This document shows positions 41,072 through 50,153 of a DNA stretch of 64,000 nucleotides, one piece after another. A model generated the notes under the pieces. That model made no database searches. It was given only the letters and a program-made list of their open reading frames with translations, and was not told where the DNA came from. Source of the DNA: DAIDKA01 sp049792815. Its GTDB lineage: Bacteria > Pseudomonadota > Gammaproteobacteria > Steroidobacterales > Steroidobacteraceae. The translations under genes and the position numbers were made by a program. Location of the stretch: assembly GCA_049792815.1 (NCBI GenBank), contig JBARBG010000054.1:1-64000 (forward strand), given 5' to 3'. Numbering within the stretch: position 1 is the first letter of the stretch; every line of letters starts with the position of its first letter.

Positions 41072-42673
41072 ATGACGCCACGATTCGTCTTGCCCAAGTC
41101 CACCGCCACCGCCGTGACGCTTGCCACGGCGCTACTGGCGATTGCCATACCGGTATTGCTGGCCATCTATCTGGCTGACCGACAGGCCCGCGAGACCGAG
41201 ATGCGGGTGGTCACAAACTACGCGAAAGACGCACTGCATCGCTCGGATGCCACTGCCAATCAGATATTTGTCGCCCAGAACGCGCTGATTGCCGCCCATT
41301 CCGCGGATCCATGTTCGGATTCAAACATCGCGATCATGCGCCGCTACGCTCTGGCCTCGAGTTACCTGCAGGCCATCGGCTACGTGGTAGCTGGGCGCCT
41401 GGTGTGTTCCTCATTGGGCCGCGACGTCGGTGGCCTGGAGCTGGGCCCCGTGGACTGGGTGGCCCCATCGAAAGTAAGGATGCGGATCAACGTCAGGTTC
41501 CCCTTTGATCCCGTGACGTCCTACCTGGTGACGGAAAGCCCGGAAGGGTATGCCGCGATCGTCAACAAGGATCTGCCCCTGGACGTCGCCACCAACGAAA
41601 ACGATGCCTCGCTGTCCGCTTTCGCCCCCGTGAACGGCCGGCTCATGGCTTCACACGGTTTCACCGATCCGCGCTGGGTCGGGCCCACCTCGAATATCCT
41701 GCCCCACACCCAGACCGTCACGACCTTTATCGATCACAACTATGTCGTGGCCGTCGTGCGCTCCAATCGCTACTACATCGGGACCATGGCCGCATTGCCC
41801 GTCGCCTACATGCGCGCACAAACCCGTGCCACGTCGCTGATACTGCTGCCCGTGGGCGTGATCGCGGGCCTGGTACTGGCCTTTGCTGCGCTGTACCTCG
41901 GGCGCCTGCAGCTGGAGATGCCGGCAGTCATCAGAACGGCGCTGAAACGCAAGGAATTCTTTCTGGTTTACCAGCCCATCGTCGATCTGCGCACCCGCCA
42001 GTGGGTGGGCGCGGAGGCGCTGCTGCGCTGGCGGCGCCGCGGCGGGGAGATGGTGCGTCCGGATCTTTTCATCCAGGCCGCCGAGGATGCCGGGCTCATT
42101 CAGCGCATCACCCGGCATGTGATCGGGCTGGTGGCCCGTGATGTCGAGGATCTGTTCACGCGCCGTCCGGACTTCCACATCGCCATCAACATCTCCTCCG
42201 ATGATCTGCACGCCCAGAGTACGGTCGCGCTGCTGCAGCAGCTGGCCCGTGACACCCACGCCACGGCAGGAAACCTCATTGTCGAGGTGACCGAGCGCGG
42301 GCTCGTCAAGCGCGATCCGGCGCACAAGATTGTGCGGGCGCTGCGCGCGGGGGGTGTGCGCATTGCGGTGGATGATTTCGGCACCGGCTATTCCAGCCTC
42401 GCGTTTCTTGAAAGCATCGAACTGGACTTCCTGAAGATCGACAAGTCCTTCGTCGACACCATGAATCTGGACACACCGACCAGCCAGGTCGCGCTGCATA
42501 TCATCGAAATGGCGAAGTCACTGAACCTCAGAATGGTCGCGGAAGGGGTTGAGACCGAGGCGCAGGCGCAGTTCCTGGACGAGCGCGGCGTGCAATTCGC
42601 CCAAGGCTGGCTGTTCGCCAGACCCATGCCAATTCACGAGCTGATCGTGCGGATCGCGGCACACGGGCGCTAG
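41072..42673 (+). CDS. CSS-motif EAL-domain cyclic-di-GMP phosphodiesterase
   Basis: This 533-residue inner membrane protein has two membrane helices (about residues 15-35 and 255-280) enclosing a periplasmic CSS domain with PCSDSN and LVCSSLG. The cytoplasmic EAL domain is complete: YQPIVDL, GAEALLRW, NISSDDL, VTERGL, DDFGTGYSSL, KIDKSFV and EGVET. In the E. coli Pde homologues the CSS cysteines respond to DsbA/DsbB-dependent oxidation. It probably hydrolyses cyclic-di-GMP. Its end overlaps the convergent ferritin-like gene by four bases. Confidence 0.93.
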   Translation: MTPRFVLPKSTATAVTLATALLAIAIPVLLAIYLADRQARETEMRVVTNYAKDALHRSDATANQIFVAQNALIAAHSADPCSDSNIAIMRRYALASSYLQAIGYVVAGRLVCSSLGRDVGGLELGPVDWVAPSKVRMRINVRFPFDPVTSYLVTESPEGYAAIVNKDLPLDVATNENDASLSAFAPVNGRLMASHGFTDPRWVGPTSNILPHTQTVTTFIDHNYVVAVVRSNRYYIGTMAALPVAYMRAQTRATSLILLPVGVIAGLVLAFAALYLGRLQLEMPAVIRTALKRKEFFLVYQPIVDLRTRQWVGAEALLRWRRRGGEMVRPDLFIQAAEDAGLIQRITRHVIGLVARDVEDLFTRRPDFHIAINISSDDLHAQSTVALLQQLARDTHATAGNLIVEVTERGLVKRDPAHKIVRALRAGGVRIAVDDFGTGYSSLAFLESIELDFLKIDKSFVDTMNLDTPTSQVALHIIEMAKSLNLRMVAEGVETEAQAQFLDERGVQFAQGWLFARPMPIHELIVRIAAHGR

Positions 42674-44673
42674 CTGCCCGACCGAAAGCCGATCCTGGCA
42701 TGCGTGCCATCACAGAAGGGTTTGCTGGCACTGCCGCCACAGCGACACAGGTTCGCCGTGACCGTGCGCGCCACGACGCGGCCGGTCCCGCTGACGATCT
42801 GCAGGTTGCCGCGCAGCGCCAGCGGCCCATCCGGTTGCGGGTCGATCGCGAGCGGGCCATCGACTTCGGCGATGGGATCCGCCTGCGTGGTCGGCGGCTC
42901 GCCCGTGGCGTTGAAGCCCGCGTCACGGTGCGACCCATCGCAGAAGGGCTTGTTCCGGGAAGCGCCGCAGCGGCACAGCGTGGCGCGAAAACCATGCGCC
43001 TCGCCGTCGATGATCAGCGGCGCGCGGAAGGCATAGGGACCCGCCTCGCGCACGCTGGCGAGATTCACCGGCGGTGCCGCTTCCTGCGGACCGCCGTCGC
43101 GGCGCTGATAGCGGATGGCACCCGAGGGACACAGGTGGGCGATTTCCACCACGCTTGCCACCGGCATGGCCTCGGGGTGAATCCATGGCCCCTTCACGTT
43201 GGCGAGAAAGACCTTGGGCGCACCGACGACACAGAAGCGCGCATGAATACAGCGACGGCCCTCGAACTGCAGTTCGATGTCGGCCGTGCGCACGGTCTCG
43301 ATGCCATTGACCACGGAGGTCATCGCCGTGCCGGATGCGGCCGCCCGCGCCGCTGCGGAATCATCGGCAATCGCGGGCTGCTTCGGCGGTGCCACGGCAG
43401 CCGGCGCGGCGGCGAGTTTCTGGCTCATATCAAAGCCACGTACCGCCCGTGCGTAAAGATAGGTCAGCTGGGCCGCGGCCGCTCGGACTCGCGGATCATC
43501 GGCAGGCCGCAACTCCTGCGCGGCGCGCGTGAAACACTCCAGTCGTTCCAGGAACAGCCGGCGCGCGGCACGCCCCGGTGCCAGCGGCGCCGCGTCCCGC
43601 AAGGCGACGAAGGACATGCCCGCGTTGCACTCAGGATTGGACGGACCTGCCGGCAGGCGCGCGGCCTTCTCGGCGAGCGGCGTGATGGCGCGCATGAGGC
43701 CGACGGCCAGATCCACCGCCAGCGACTTCTCGGGCTGTGGCCCGCGGATGGCGTAGGCGTAGGCCAGTAACCGGATCATCAGGCCATAGGCCGCGTTTGC
43801 CAGGTCCACCACGGCAATCGCTTCGGGGTTCTCGATCCACACCCGCCCCTCGGGTCGTGGCGGCTCACGCAGGACGGGATTGTTGGCGGCCGGAAAGGCC
43901 GGAACGAACTGCGGATTGGCGCGCAGCAGCCGCTCGAAATCCTCGCGAACGCGGCTGAAGCGCTGGTAGTGCGAGTCCGTGGAATCCTGCGGTGCGCCTT
44001 CGCCCTGCACCACGATGGCCTCGAAGGCCGCGGTCGCGGTCTTCAGGCAGATGACGCGTTTGGCCGCCGGCAAGGCGACCTCAGCGGGCGAAAGCTGCAG
44101 CGCCGGATCCCCGTCAAAGGCATTGTCTTCGGTCTCACGTTCCACCAGGGCCCGCAGCCCTGCCGAAAGCTCGGCATAAAAATCCCCGACGGTCGCATAG
44201 TTGATGCCCATGGGTGTAATGCGCGCCTGGGCATTGCCGCGCCCATAGGTATGCGCATACGCAAAGCCCTGGCCGTCAGGCTCTGTCGAACCGTTGGGAC
44301 GTTCCAGGAAAATGAAATGCTGCAGCGTCGCCTGATTGAACGGCGACAGGCGAACGGTCACGCTCGCCGGGAGATTACCGGCATCGAGGGGAAAATTGCC
44401 CCGGCCAAAGCGCGGCGTGCCGCCGAGTGCTGAAGTGATGTTCCACACGGCCGTGAGATGTCCCATTTCCTCCACTGAGACCTTGATCAGCTCCGTGCGC
44501 CAGCGGCGTACCGACTCGACTTCTTCCGGACGCAGGCCCTCGGCCTCGCTGTCCTTCAAGCTAAAGGCCGCATACAGGTAGGTGCACATCAGATTGTGTT
44601 CGAGTTCCGCCGCCTCGTAGAGCGCGTGCAGGATTTCTTCGCGACTCCTGAGTCGCGTGGCGACGGCATTCAT
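42670..44673 (-). CDS. Ferritin-like (VioB-type) protein fused to a ferredoxin-like and two CDGSH Fe-S domains
   Basis: This 667-residue protein combines several metal-binding modules. The N-terminal 240 or so residues form a ferritin-like domain (AELEHNLMCTYLYAAF; VEEMGHLTAVWNI) of the PF12902 type found in VioB. Around residues 465-530 lies a divergent single-cluster ferredoxin-like domain (GRRCIHARFCVV; HLCPSGAI). Two CDGSH domains follow, CRCGASRNKPFCDGSH at about 567-582 and CRCGGSASKPFCDGTH at about 643-658. No signal peptide is seen. The function is unknown; a redox or iron-handling role is likely. The gene is coupled to the esterase gene upstream by ATGA. Confidence 0.85.
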   Translation of the reverse strand: MNAVATRLRSREEILHALYEAAELEHNLMCTYLYAAFSLKDSEAEGLRPEEVESVRRWRTELIKVSVEEMGHLTAVWNITSALGGTPRFGRGNFPLDAGNLPASVTVRLSPFNQATLQHFIFLERPNGSTEPDGQGFAYAHTYGRGNAQARITPMGINYATVGDFYAELSAGLRALVERETEDNAFDGDPALQLSPAEVALPAAKRVICLKTATAAFEAIVVQGEGAPQDSTDSHYQRFSRVREDFERLLRANPQFVPAFPAANNPVLREPPRPEGRVWIENPEAIAVVDLANAAYGLMIRLLAYAYAIRGPQPEKSLAVDLAVGLMRAITPLAEKAARLPAGPSNPECNAGMSFVALRDAAPLAPGRAARRLFLERLECFTRAAQELRPADDPRVRAAAAQLTYLYARAVRGFDMSQKLAAAPAAVAPPKQPAIADDSAAARAAASGTAMTSVVNGIETVRTADIELQFEGRRCIHARFCVVGAPKVFLANVKGPWIHPEAMPVASVVEIAHLCPSGAIRYQRRDGGPQEAAPPVNLASVREAGPYAFRAPLIIDGEAHGFRATLCRCGASRNKPFCDGSHRDAGFNATGEPPTTQADPIAEVDGPLAIDPQPDGPLALRGNLQIVSGTGRVVARTVTANLCRCGGSASKPFCDGTHARIGFRSGS

Positions 44674-45560
44674 GGCGTTCTCCGCAGGGCCACGAAGTCC
44701 TGGATGCGATCACCCAGGTGGGTGTCCGGGGTATTCAGGTGCATGGTGGAGGACAGATGGTTGTGCCCCGTCATATTCACGAAGAACGGCAGGCGGCCGT
44801 GGTGCTTCAGGTACGCATCCAGCAACACCAGCGTCTGCTGCTGGAATTCCGGAGGATCCATTTCAGTGAGCACCAGCAGCAGAGGCACTTTGCTGCGGGT
44901 GAGTCCGTGCAGCGTTGATCCGGCCACATAATTGGCTTCGTCGAGCCCGAAGTAGGCAATCTTCAGGTCCGTACCCGGGGCCGTCACCATGTCATACAGG
45001 CCCGAAAGCAGGATCAGTCCGGCGATCCCCGCGTCCTCTGCGCCATGAAAACGGGCATTGACCGCGTAGGCAGCGGCGTGTGCCGCCCCGGCCGACGTTC
45101 CCATCAGATAGATCCGCGCCGGATCGCCACCGTGATGGGCGATGTGCGCACGGACCCAGGCCACCGCCGCACCCACATCCATCGCACCGGCAGGCCAGGG
45201 ATGCTGGGGCGCCAGGCGGTAAGTCATGTTGACGCCCACCATGCCGTGGCGCACGGCCCACAGGGCCACATTGTCCTGGTAGGGCGAACCCGGTCGGCTC
45301 TTGTCACCGGCGACGAAGCCCCCGCCATGGACGAACAGCAGCACGGGCCGGGGTGGACCGGCCGTCTGCGGTTCAAACACATCCAGCCGGTGGCGCGGAT
45401 CGGCGCCGTAGGCCTGATCCCGGCTCACTGCCACGCCCTGATAGGGCTCGCGCTCATGGAAAGGCAGATAGAGTTTCGCGGTGCCCTCGATGGCCGCGGG
45501 CACGATCTGATCGCCCAGCGCGCGGATCCGGGCTGCCATCTCGAAGATATTCAGTGACAT
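44670..45560 (-). CDS. Alpha/beta hydrolase, HSL-type esterase
   Basis: This product of about 296 residues starts at ATG 45560 (GAGG six bases upstream). It carries the oxyanion motif HGGGFV and the nucleophile elbow GTSAGAA, hallmarks of the hormone-sensitive lipase (family IV) esterases. An Asp in VLTEMDPPEFQ and the C-terminal His in MTGHNHLS complete the triad. It probably hydrolyses short acyl esters in the cytoplasm. It overlaps the ferritin-like gene by four bases. Confidence 0.9.
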   Translation of the reverse strand: MSLNIFEMAARIRALGDQIVPAAIEGTAKLYLPFHEREPYQGVAVSRDQAYGADPRHRLDVFEPQTAGPPRPVLLFVHGGGFVAGDKSRPGSPYQDNVALWAVRHGMVGVNMTYRLAPQHPWPAGAMDVGAAVAWVRAHIAHHGGDPARIYLMGTSAGAAHAAAYAVNARFHGAEDAGIAGLILLSGLYDMVTAPGTDLKIAYFGLDEANYVAGSTLHGLTRSKVPLLLVLTEMDPPEFQQQTLVLLDAYLKHHGRLPFFVNMTGHNHLSSTMHLNTPDTHLGDRIQDFVALRRTP

Positions 45561-45664
45561 TCGCAACCTCGTGCTGACCGGGAGCTTCAGGCAAGTCGCC
45601 AGCTTACCGCTGTCGCGGCGACAGGTGTGCAGGGTCGATGCGGCTCGTGCGAATATCCCAAGGT

Positions 45665-46207
45665 ATGAACTTCTGCAACCACTGCGGAAATCCGGTCGAA
45701 CTGCGCATTCCGCCCGGCGACCACCTGCCGCGTTATGTGTGCGCCCACTGCGGAACCATCCACTACCAGAACCCGCGGATCATCGCCGGCTGCGTTCCCG
45801 ACCATGAGGGTCGCATCCTGCTGTGCCGCCGTGCCATCGAGCCGCGACTGGGCTACTGGACCGTTCCGGCCGGCTTCATGGAGAACCGGGAAACGATACA
45901 GCAGGCCGCCGCCCGCGAGTCGCTGGAGGAGGCCCGCGCGGTGGTGCAAATCGGGTCCCTGCTGGCGCTGGTGCATGTCATGGAAGCCCACCAGGTCCAC
46001 ATTTTCTTTCGCGCCCTGCTGCCCAGGGCCGAATTCGGCATTGCGCCGGAAAGTCTTGAGGTGGGGCTGTTCCCGGAAAGTGACATCCCCTGGGCGGACA
46101 TTGCCTTCCCCAGCATCGAATTTGCCCTGCGGCGCTACTTTGCCGACCGCGCCGCGGGGCGCGAAGACCACCATTTCACCACCGCCGAGCGGCGCCCCCG
46201 GATGTGA
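45665..46207 (+). CDS. Nudix hydrolase with zinc ribbon
   Basis: This 180-residue protein starts at ATG 45665 (MNFCNHCGN). Two CxxC pairs (CNHCG and CAHCG) form an N-terminal zinc ribbon, as in NudC-type NADH pyrophosphatases but shorter. The Nudix box is GFMENRETIQQAAARESLEE, ending in ARA where the consensus has a Gly. The substrate is probably a nucleoside diphosphate derivative such as ADP-ribose or NADH. Confidence 0.9.
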   Translation: MNFCNHCGNPVELRIPPGDHLPRYVCAHCGTIHYQNPRIIAGCVPDHEGRILLCRRAIEPRLGYWTVPAGFMENRETIQQAAARESLEEARAVVQIGSLLALVHVMEAHQVHIFFRALLPRAEFGIAPESLEVGLFPESDIPWADIAFPSIEFALRRYFADRAAGREDHHFTTAERRPRM

Positions 46208-46298
46208 GTGGGCTTCACGCACTGGTGCAGTGCATGGCAGAATAACGGGTTCGGACGCGTCGGATACGCGTGCAAGTCATCTGTGTCGGGGATAGCCA

Positions 46299-46622
46299 AT
46301 GACCTTTGTCGTTACTGAAAGCTGCATCAAGTGCAAGTACACCGATTGCGTGGAGGTGTGCCCGGTGGACTGTTTCCATGAGGGTCCGAACTTCCTGGTG
46401 ATCGACCCCGATGAGTGCATTGACTGCACCTTGTGCGAGCCGGAGTGCCCGGTCGAGGCGATCTTCTCCGAAGAGGAAATACCGGCGGGGCAGGAGTCCT
46501 TCAAGGCCATCAATGCTGAGCTGGCCAAGAAGTGGCCGGTGATTGCGGAGAAGAAGGCGGCGCCGCCCGACGCCAAGGACTGGGAAGGCAAACCCGACAA
46601 GCGCGAGCTGCTGCAGCGCTAG
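46299..46622 (+). CDS. fdxA: Seven-iron ferredoxin FdxA
   Basis: This 107-residue protein has the two cluster motifs of FdxA: CIKCKYTDCVEVCPVDCF (3Fe-4S/4Fe-4S arrangement) and CIDCTLCEPECPVEA. The C-terminal extension (about 45 residues) is characteristic. It is an electron carrier whose partner is not shown by the context. It is convergent with dsbC, overlapping by four bases. Confidence 0.96.
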   Translation: MTFVVTESCIKCKYTDCVEVCPVDCFHEGPNFLVIDPDECIDCTLCEPECPVEAIFSEEEIPAGQESFKAINAELAKKWPVIAEKKAAPPDAKDWEGKPDKRELLQR

Positions 46623-47392
46623 CGGTCGATCGACTTCAACTGATCGGCGAGTTCCGCGGGCGGCAAATAGCCGGGTACCATCTCGCCGTTGCCGAGGACC
46701 AGCGTTGGCGTGCCCTGCAGGTTGAACTGCTGTCCCAGCTCGTATTCCTTTGCCACCGGGTTGTCAGGACAGACCTTGTTGGACAGGGTCTTGCCCAGTT
46801 TCGCCTCGGTGAGCGCGGTCTTGCGATCCGCCGCGCACCACACCTGCTCGGCCTTGGTCCAGGAGGAAGTGTTCGGTCCGGAACGCGGGTAGGCGATGTA
46901 GCGCACCTTGATTCCCAGGCGGTTGTAGTCGCTGATCTGGCTGTGAAGCTTGCGGCAATACGCGCAGTCCATATCCGTGAACACCGTGATGGTGTGCTTG
47001 GCGTTCAGCGGCCCGAACACCACCATCTGTGCTTCCGGAATCCCCGCCAGCATCTTCAGCCGCAGGTCGCGGCGCCGGTTCTCGGTGAGATCGTTGTTGC
47101 TGCCGGTCTCATACAGGTCGCCGATGATGGCGTACTTGCCGTCGGCGGAGACGTAGGCGGCATCCCCGGCGCGCAGCAGCTCGAAAATGCCGGGAATCAC
47201 GCTCGCATGCAGGTCCTCGGCCTTCACGCCCTGCATTTTTGCCGCTATGGCAACTCTGGGATCCGCCGCAGTCATGGCTGGCGCACTGGCTGTGGGGCTG
47301 ACAGCGGGGGCAGTCGCGGGGGTTGCGGCCAACAGTGGCGGCGCTGCAAGGAGCGTCGCGATCAGCATCAGGGCGCGGCTACGCAATGGCAT
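46619..47392 (-). CDS. dsbC: Thiol:disulfide interchange protein DsbC
   Basis: DsbC isomerises wrong disulfides in the periplasm. The 257-residue precursor has a signal peptide, an N-terminal dimerisation domain and a thioredoxin-fold domain with active site CAYC (TVFTDMDCAYCRKLH) and cis-proline loop GTPTLVLG; the additional Cys pair is in WCAAD and VCPDN. E. coli has CGYC. Two in-frame Met codons near the start leave the exact start open. Confidence 0.93.
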   Translation of the reverse strand: MPLRSRALMLIATLLAAPPLLAATPATAPAVSPTASAPAMTAADPRVAIAAKMQGVKAEDLHASVIPGIFELLRAGDAAYVSADGKYAIIGDLYETGSNNDLTENRRRDLRLKMLAGIPEAQMVVFGPLNAKHTITVFTDMDCAYCRKLHSQISDYNRLGIKVRYIAYPRSGPNTSSWTKAEQVWCAADRKTALTEAKLGKTLSNKVCPDNPVAKEYELGQQFNLQGTPTLVLGNGEMVPGYLPPAELADQLKSIDR

Positions 47393-47463
47393 GGGATTCA
47401 GCCTCTACCGGGAAATGCCCCGGTTACAGCGATAGTAGCAGAGGCCCGGGTCAGCCCTTCGAA

Positions 47464-48393
47464 TCAGCCGCGCGGATGGTGCTGCTGATGCAGTTCCTTC
47501 ATGCGTTCGCGGGCGACGTGGGTATAGATCTGCGTGGTCGACAGATCACTGTGACCCAGCAGCATCTGCACCACGCGCAGGTCCGCGCCATGATTCAACA
47601 GATGGGTGGCAAAGGCATGACGCAGCGTGTGCGGCGACAGATCCCGGTCGACGCCGGCCTTGCGGGCATAACGCTTGATGATGTGCCAGAAGGCCTGGCG
47701 GGTCATGCGATCCCCGCGACGGGTCGGGAACAGGTAATCGGTCTGGCGTTCGAGCAGGATTTCCCCGCGCGCCGCCCGTGCGAACTCGTTCAGCCAGCGC
47801 ACCGCCTCTTCGCCCAGCGGAATCAGGCGCTCGCGGTTGCCCTTGCCCATGATGCGGATAACGCCCTGGTTGAGATTGACCTGCGTATAGCGCAGGTTCA
47901 CCAGCTCCGAAACGCGCAGGCCCGTGGCGTACAGAACCTCGAGCATGGTTCGATCACGGTTGCCCAGCGGATCACCCACTGCCGGAGCACCCAGCAGGGA
48001 TTCCACTTCCTCCTCCGTCAACGATTTCGGCAGGGAGCGGCCAATCTTCGGCATGGCGATCTGGGCGGTCGGGTCGTCACGGATGACGCCTTCACGCACC
48101 AGGTAGCGGAAAAAGCGGCGAAAGCTCGACAATTGCCGCGCCGTGGAGCGCGGCCGGGCGCCGTGCTCGACTCGGGCGGCAATGAAATCCTGAAGATCAG
48201 ACTTGGTGGTCCGGGACATCTGGATGCTGCGCTCACCCAGCCACCGCGACAGCGCGGTGAGGTCGGCGCGATACGCAGCCAGGGTATTGGATGACAGACC
48301 GCGTTCCATCCACACGGCATCGAGGAAGCGTGCCACGGCCGGATCTGCCGGTTCTGGCGCGTTCGCCGCAAGAGCTGTAGCGTGCTTGGACAT
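47464..48393 (-). CDS. xerD: Site-specific tyrosine recombinase XerD
   Basis: XerD acts with XerC at dif to resolve chromosome dimers. The 309-residue protein has the core-binding domain (FLDAVWMERGLSSNTLAAYR) and the catalytic residues: Arg in ATGLRVSELV, His-x-x-Arg in HTLRHAFATHLL, His in LGHSDLSTT and Tyr in QIYTHV. Similarity is nearest to XerD (ERGLSSNTLAAYRADL). xerC is not in the window. About 250 bases without a gene separate it from plsC. Confidence 0.95.
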   Translation of the reverse strand: MSKHATALAANAPEPADPAVARFLDAVWMERGLSSNTLAAYRADLTALSRWLGERSIQMSRTTKSDLQDFIAARVEHGARPRSTARQLSSFRRFFRYLVREGVIRDDPTAQIAMPKIGRSLPKSLTEEEVESLLGAPAVGDPLGNRDRTMLEVLYATGLRVSELVNLRYTQVNLNQGVIRIMGKGNRERLIPLGEEAVRWLNEFARAARGEILLERQTDYLFPTRRGDRMTRQAFWHIIKRYARKAGVDRDLSPHTLRHAFATHLLNHGADLRVVQMLLGHSDLSTTQIYTHVARERMKELHQQHHPRG

Positions 48394-48642
48394 TCGGCCT
48401 CACTTGGAACGTCGGTGCTCGCCGGCCGCGCCCGTTGGCGGCTTGCGTAGCCCGGGCGCTTTTCGGCGTCTGGGTGGAGTATGCGGACGCGCCACGCCGA
48501 TCCGGAGTGACCATTATCACAACTATTCATGCCGCATTACATAAAGAGAACCAGTTCACACAATCTGGCACCACCTAATTCAGACTAGACCGGCAGCGAA
48601 ACGGCCAAAAAAACCTACTGAACTCCTACGCTTACGACTTAG

Positions 48643-49368
48643 ATGCGACTCATTGCCAAATCCCTGTACGGGCTGTACGTGACAGTGCTGTTCACCACCT
48701 TGGGGTTGGCCGCCCTGCTGGTCATGATCCTACTACCCGGCCTTGGTCGACGCCGGTGGCTGGCGCGGGTCACTTCGCGGGCCTTTCTGCACCTGGCCGG
48801 CATGCCGCTTACCATTGAAGGCCTCGAACGGCTGCCCGCTGGCCCCTGCGTGCTGGTCTCCAATCACGCGAGCTACCTCGATGGCCTGGCTTTCACGGCG
48901 GCCCTGCCGCCACGCTTCGGATTTGTCATCAAGCGCGAAATGGCCACGGTGCCCCTGGCTGGCTTCTTGCTGAGCCGGATCGGATCGCAGTTCATGGCGC
49001 GCGACGCGGCCGCGCAGACCACCAGGGACGCGCGTCGCGTGATGCGCAGTGCCGCCAGCGGCCAGTCCATCGTGTTTTTTCCGGAAGGCACCTTCAGCGA
49101 GGAACCCGGTTTGCTGAAGTTCCACTTCGGTGCCTTCGCCACCGCACAGCGTGCCGGCTGCCCGGTGGTTCCGGCCATCATTCATGGCTCACGCGTGGCG
49201 CTGTCGCCGCGCGGTGGACTGCCGCATCCCACACGCCTGCGCATCGAGATACTGGACCCGGTCATGCCGGCGGCCGTCGCCGACGGTGATGCCGTGGCTG
49301 CGCTGTGTCGACAGGCGCGCAATGCCATACTGGGAAGATTGCAGGAACCGGACCGGGAGGCCGCCTGA
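48643..49368 (+). CDS. plsC: 1-acyl-sn-glycerol-3-phosphate acyltransferase (PlsC-like)
   Basis: This 241-residue membrane-associated acyltransferase has one N-terminal helix, the catalytic NHASYLDG motif (H-x4-D), and the substrate-binding FFPEGTFSEE and VVPAIIHGSR. It acylates lysophosphatidate in phospholipid synthesis or a related acceptor. It overlaps the SDR gene by one base (TGATG), which ties it to a fatty-acid-related operon. Confidence 0.9.
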   Translation: MRLIAKSLYGLYVTVLFTTLGLAALLVMILLPGLGRRRWLARVTSRAFLHLAGMPLTIEGLERLPAGPCVLVSNHASYLDGLAFTAALPPRFGFVIKREMATVPLAGFLLSRIGSQFMARDAAAQTTRDARRVMRSAASGQSIVFFPEGTFSEEPGLLKFHFGAFATAQRAGCPVVPAIIHGSRVALSPRGGLPHPTRLRIEILDPVMPAAVADGDAVAALCRQARNAILGRLQEPDREAA

Positions 49369-50135
49369 TGAATCTCAATGAAGTGCGTGCAGTGGTCACC
49401 GGGGGCGCTTCCGGCCTCGGCTTTGCGGTCGCCGAGCTGCTGAGCGCCCAGGGCGGCAAGGTCACGCTGCTCGACATCCGGGACGCGCAGGGACAGCAGG
49501 CGGCACAGTCCCTGGGCGGTGGGTCCACCTTTCAGCACTGCGATGTGAGTTCGGAAGCCAGCATCGACACCGCCATGCGCAATGCCGCCGCGTCCATGGG
49601 TGGCCTGAATGTCGTGGTGAACTGCGCCGGCATCGGTACGGCGGCACGCATTCTCGGCCGCAATGGCCCCATGCCGGTGGAGCAGTTCACGCGCACCATC
49701 CAGATCAACCTGGTCGGCACCTTCATGTGCGATCGCGCCGCTGCCGTCATCATGCAGAACAATGCGCCGGGGCCCGATGGTGAGCGTGGCGTTCTGATCC
49801 ACACCTCCTCCGTGGCCGCCTTCGAAGGCCAGATCGGTCAATCGGCCTACACCGCCACCAAGGCCGCCGTCGCGGCCATGACGCTGCCCATCGCGCGCGA
49901 GCTCGCCATGTTCGGCATCCGCTGTGTCGCCATCGCGCCCGGCATCTTCCACACGCCAATGCTGGGCGCCTTGCCCCCCGAAGTGCAGGATTCACTGGGC
50001 AAACAGATTCCGTTTCCATCGCGCCTGGGCAAGCCTGCGGAATTCGCGGCCCTGGCCGCCAGCATCATCACCAACCCGATGCTCAATGGCACCACCATCC
50101 GTCTGGATGGCGCCATTCGCATGCAACCAAAATAA
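49368..50135 (+). CDS. Short-chain dehydrogenase, 3-hydroxyacyl-CoA dehydrogenase type 2-like
   Basis: This product of 255 residues starts at ATG 49368. The NAD site reads TGGASGLG with LLDIRD after the second strand, the catalytic Ser is in IHTSSVAAFEG and Tyr-x-x-x-Lys is SAYTATKA. The C-terminal part (APGIFHTPMLGALP, PSRLGKPAEFAAL) is closest to the HSD17B10/3-hydroxy-2-methylbutyryl-CoA dehydrogenase group. Its place between plsC and ETF-QO fits acyl-CoA oxidation. Confidence 0.88.
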   Translation: MNLNEVRAVVTGGASGLGFAVAELLSAQGGKVTLLDIRDAQGQQAAQSLGGGSTFQHCDVSSEASIDTAMRNAAASMGGLNVVVNCAGIGTAARILGRNGPMPVEQFTRTIQINLVGTFMCDRAAAVIMQNNAPGPDGERGVLIHTSSVAAFEGQIGQSAYTATKAAVAAMTLPIARELAMFGIRCVAIAPGIFHTPMLGALPPEVQDSLGKQIPFPSRLGKPAEFAALAASIITNPMLNGTTIRLDGAIRMQPK

Positions 50136-50153
50136 GCCCGCTAGAATCGTGGC

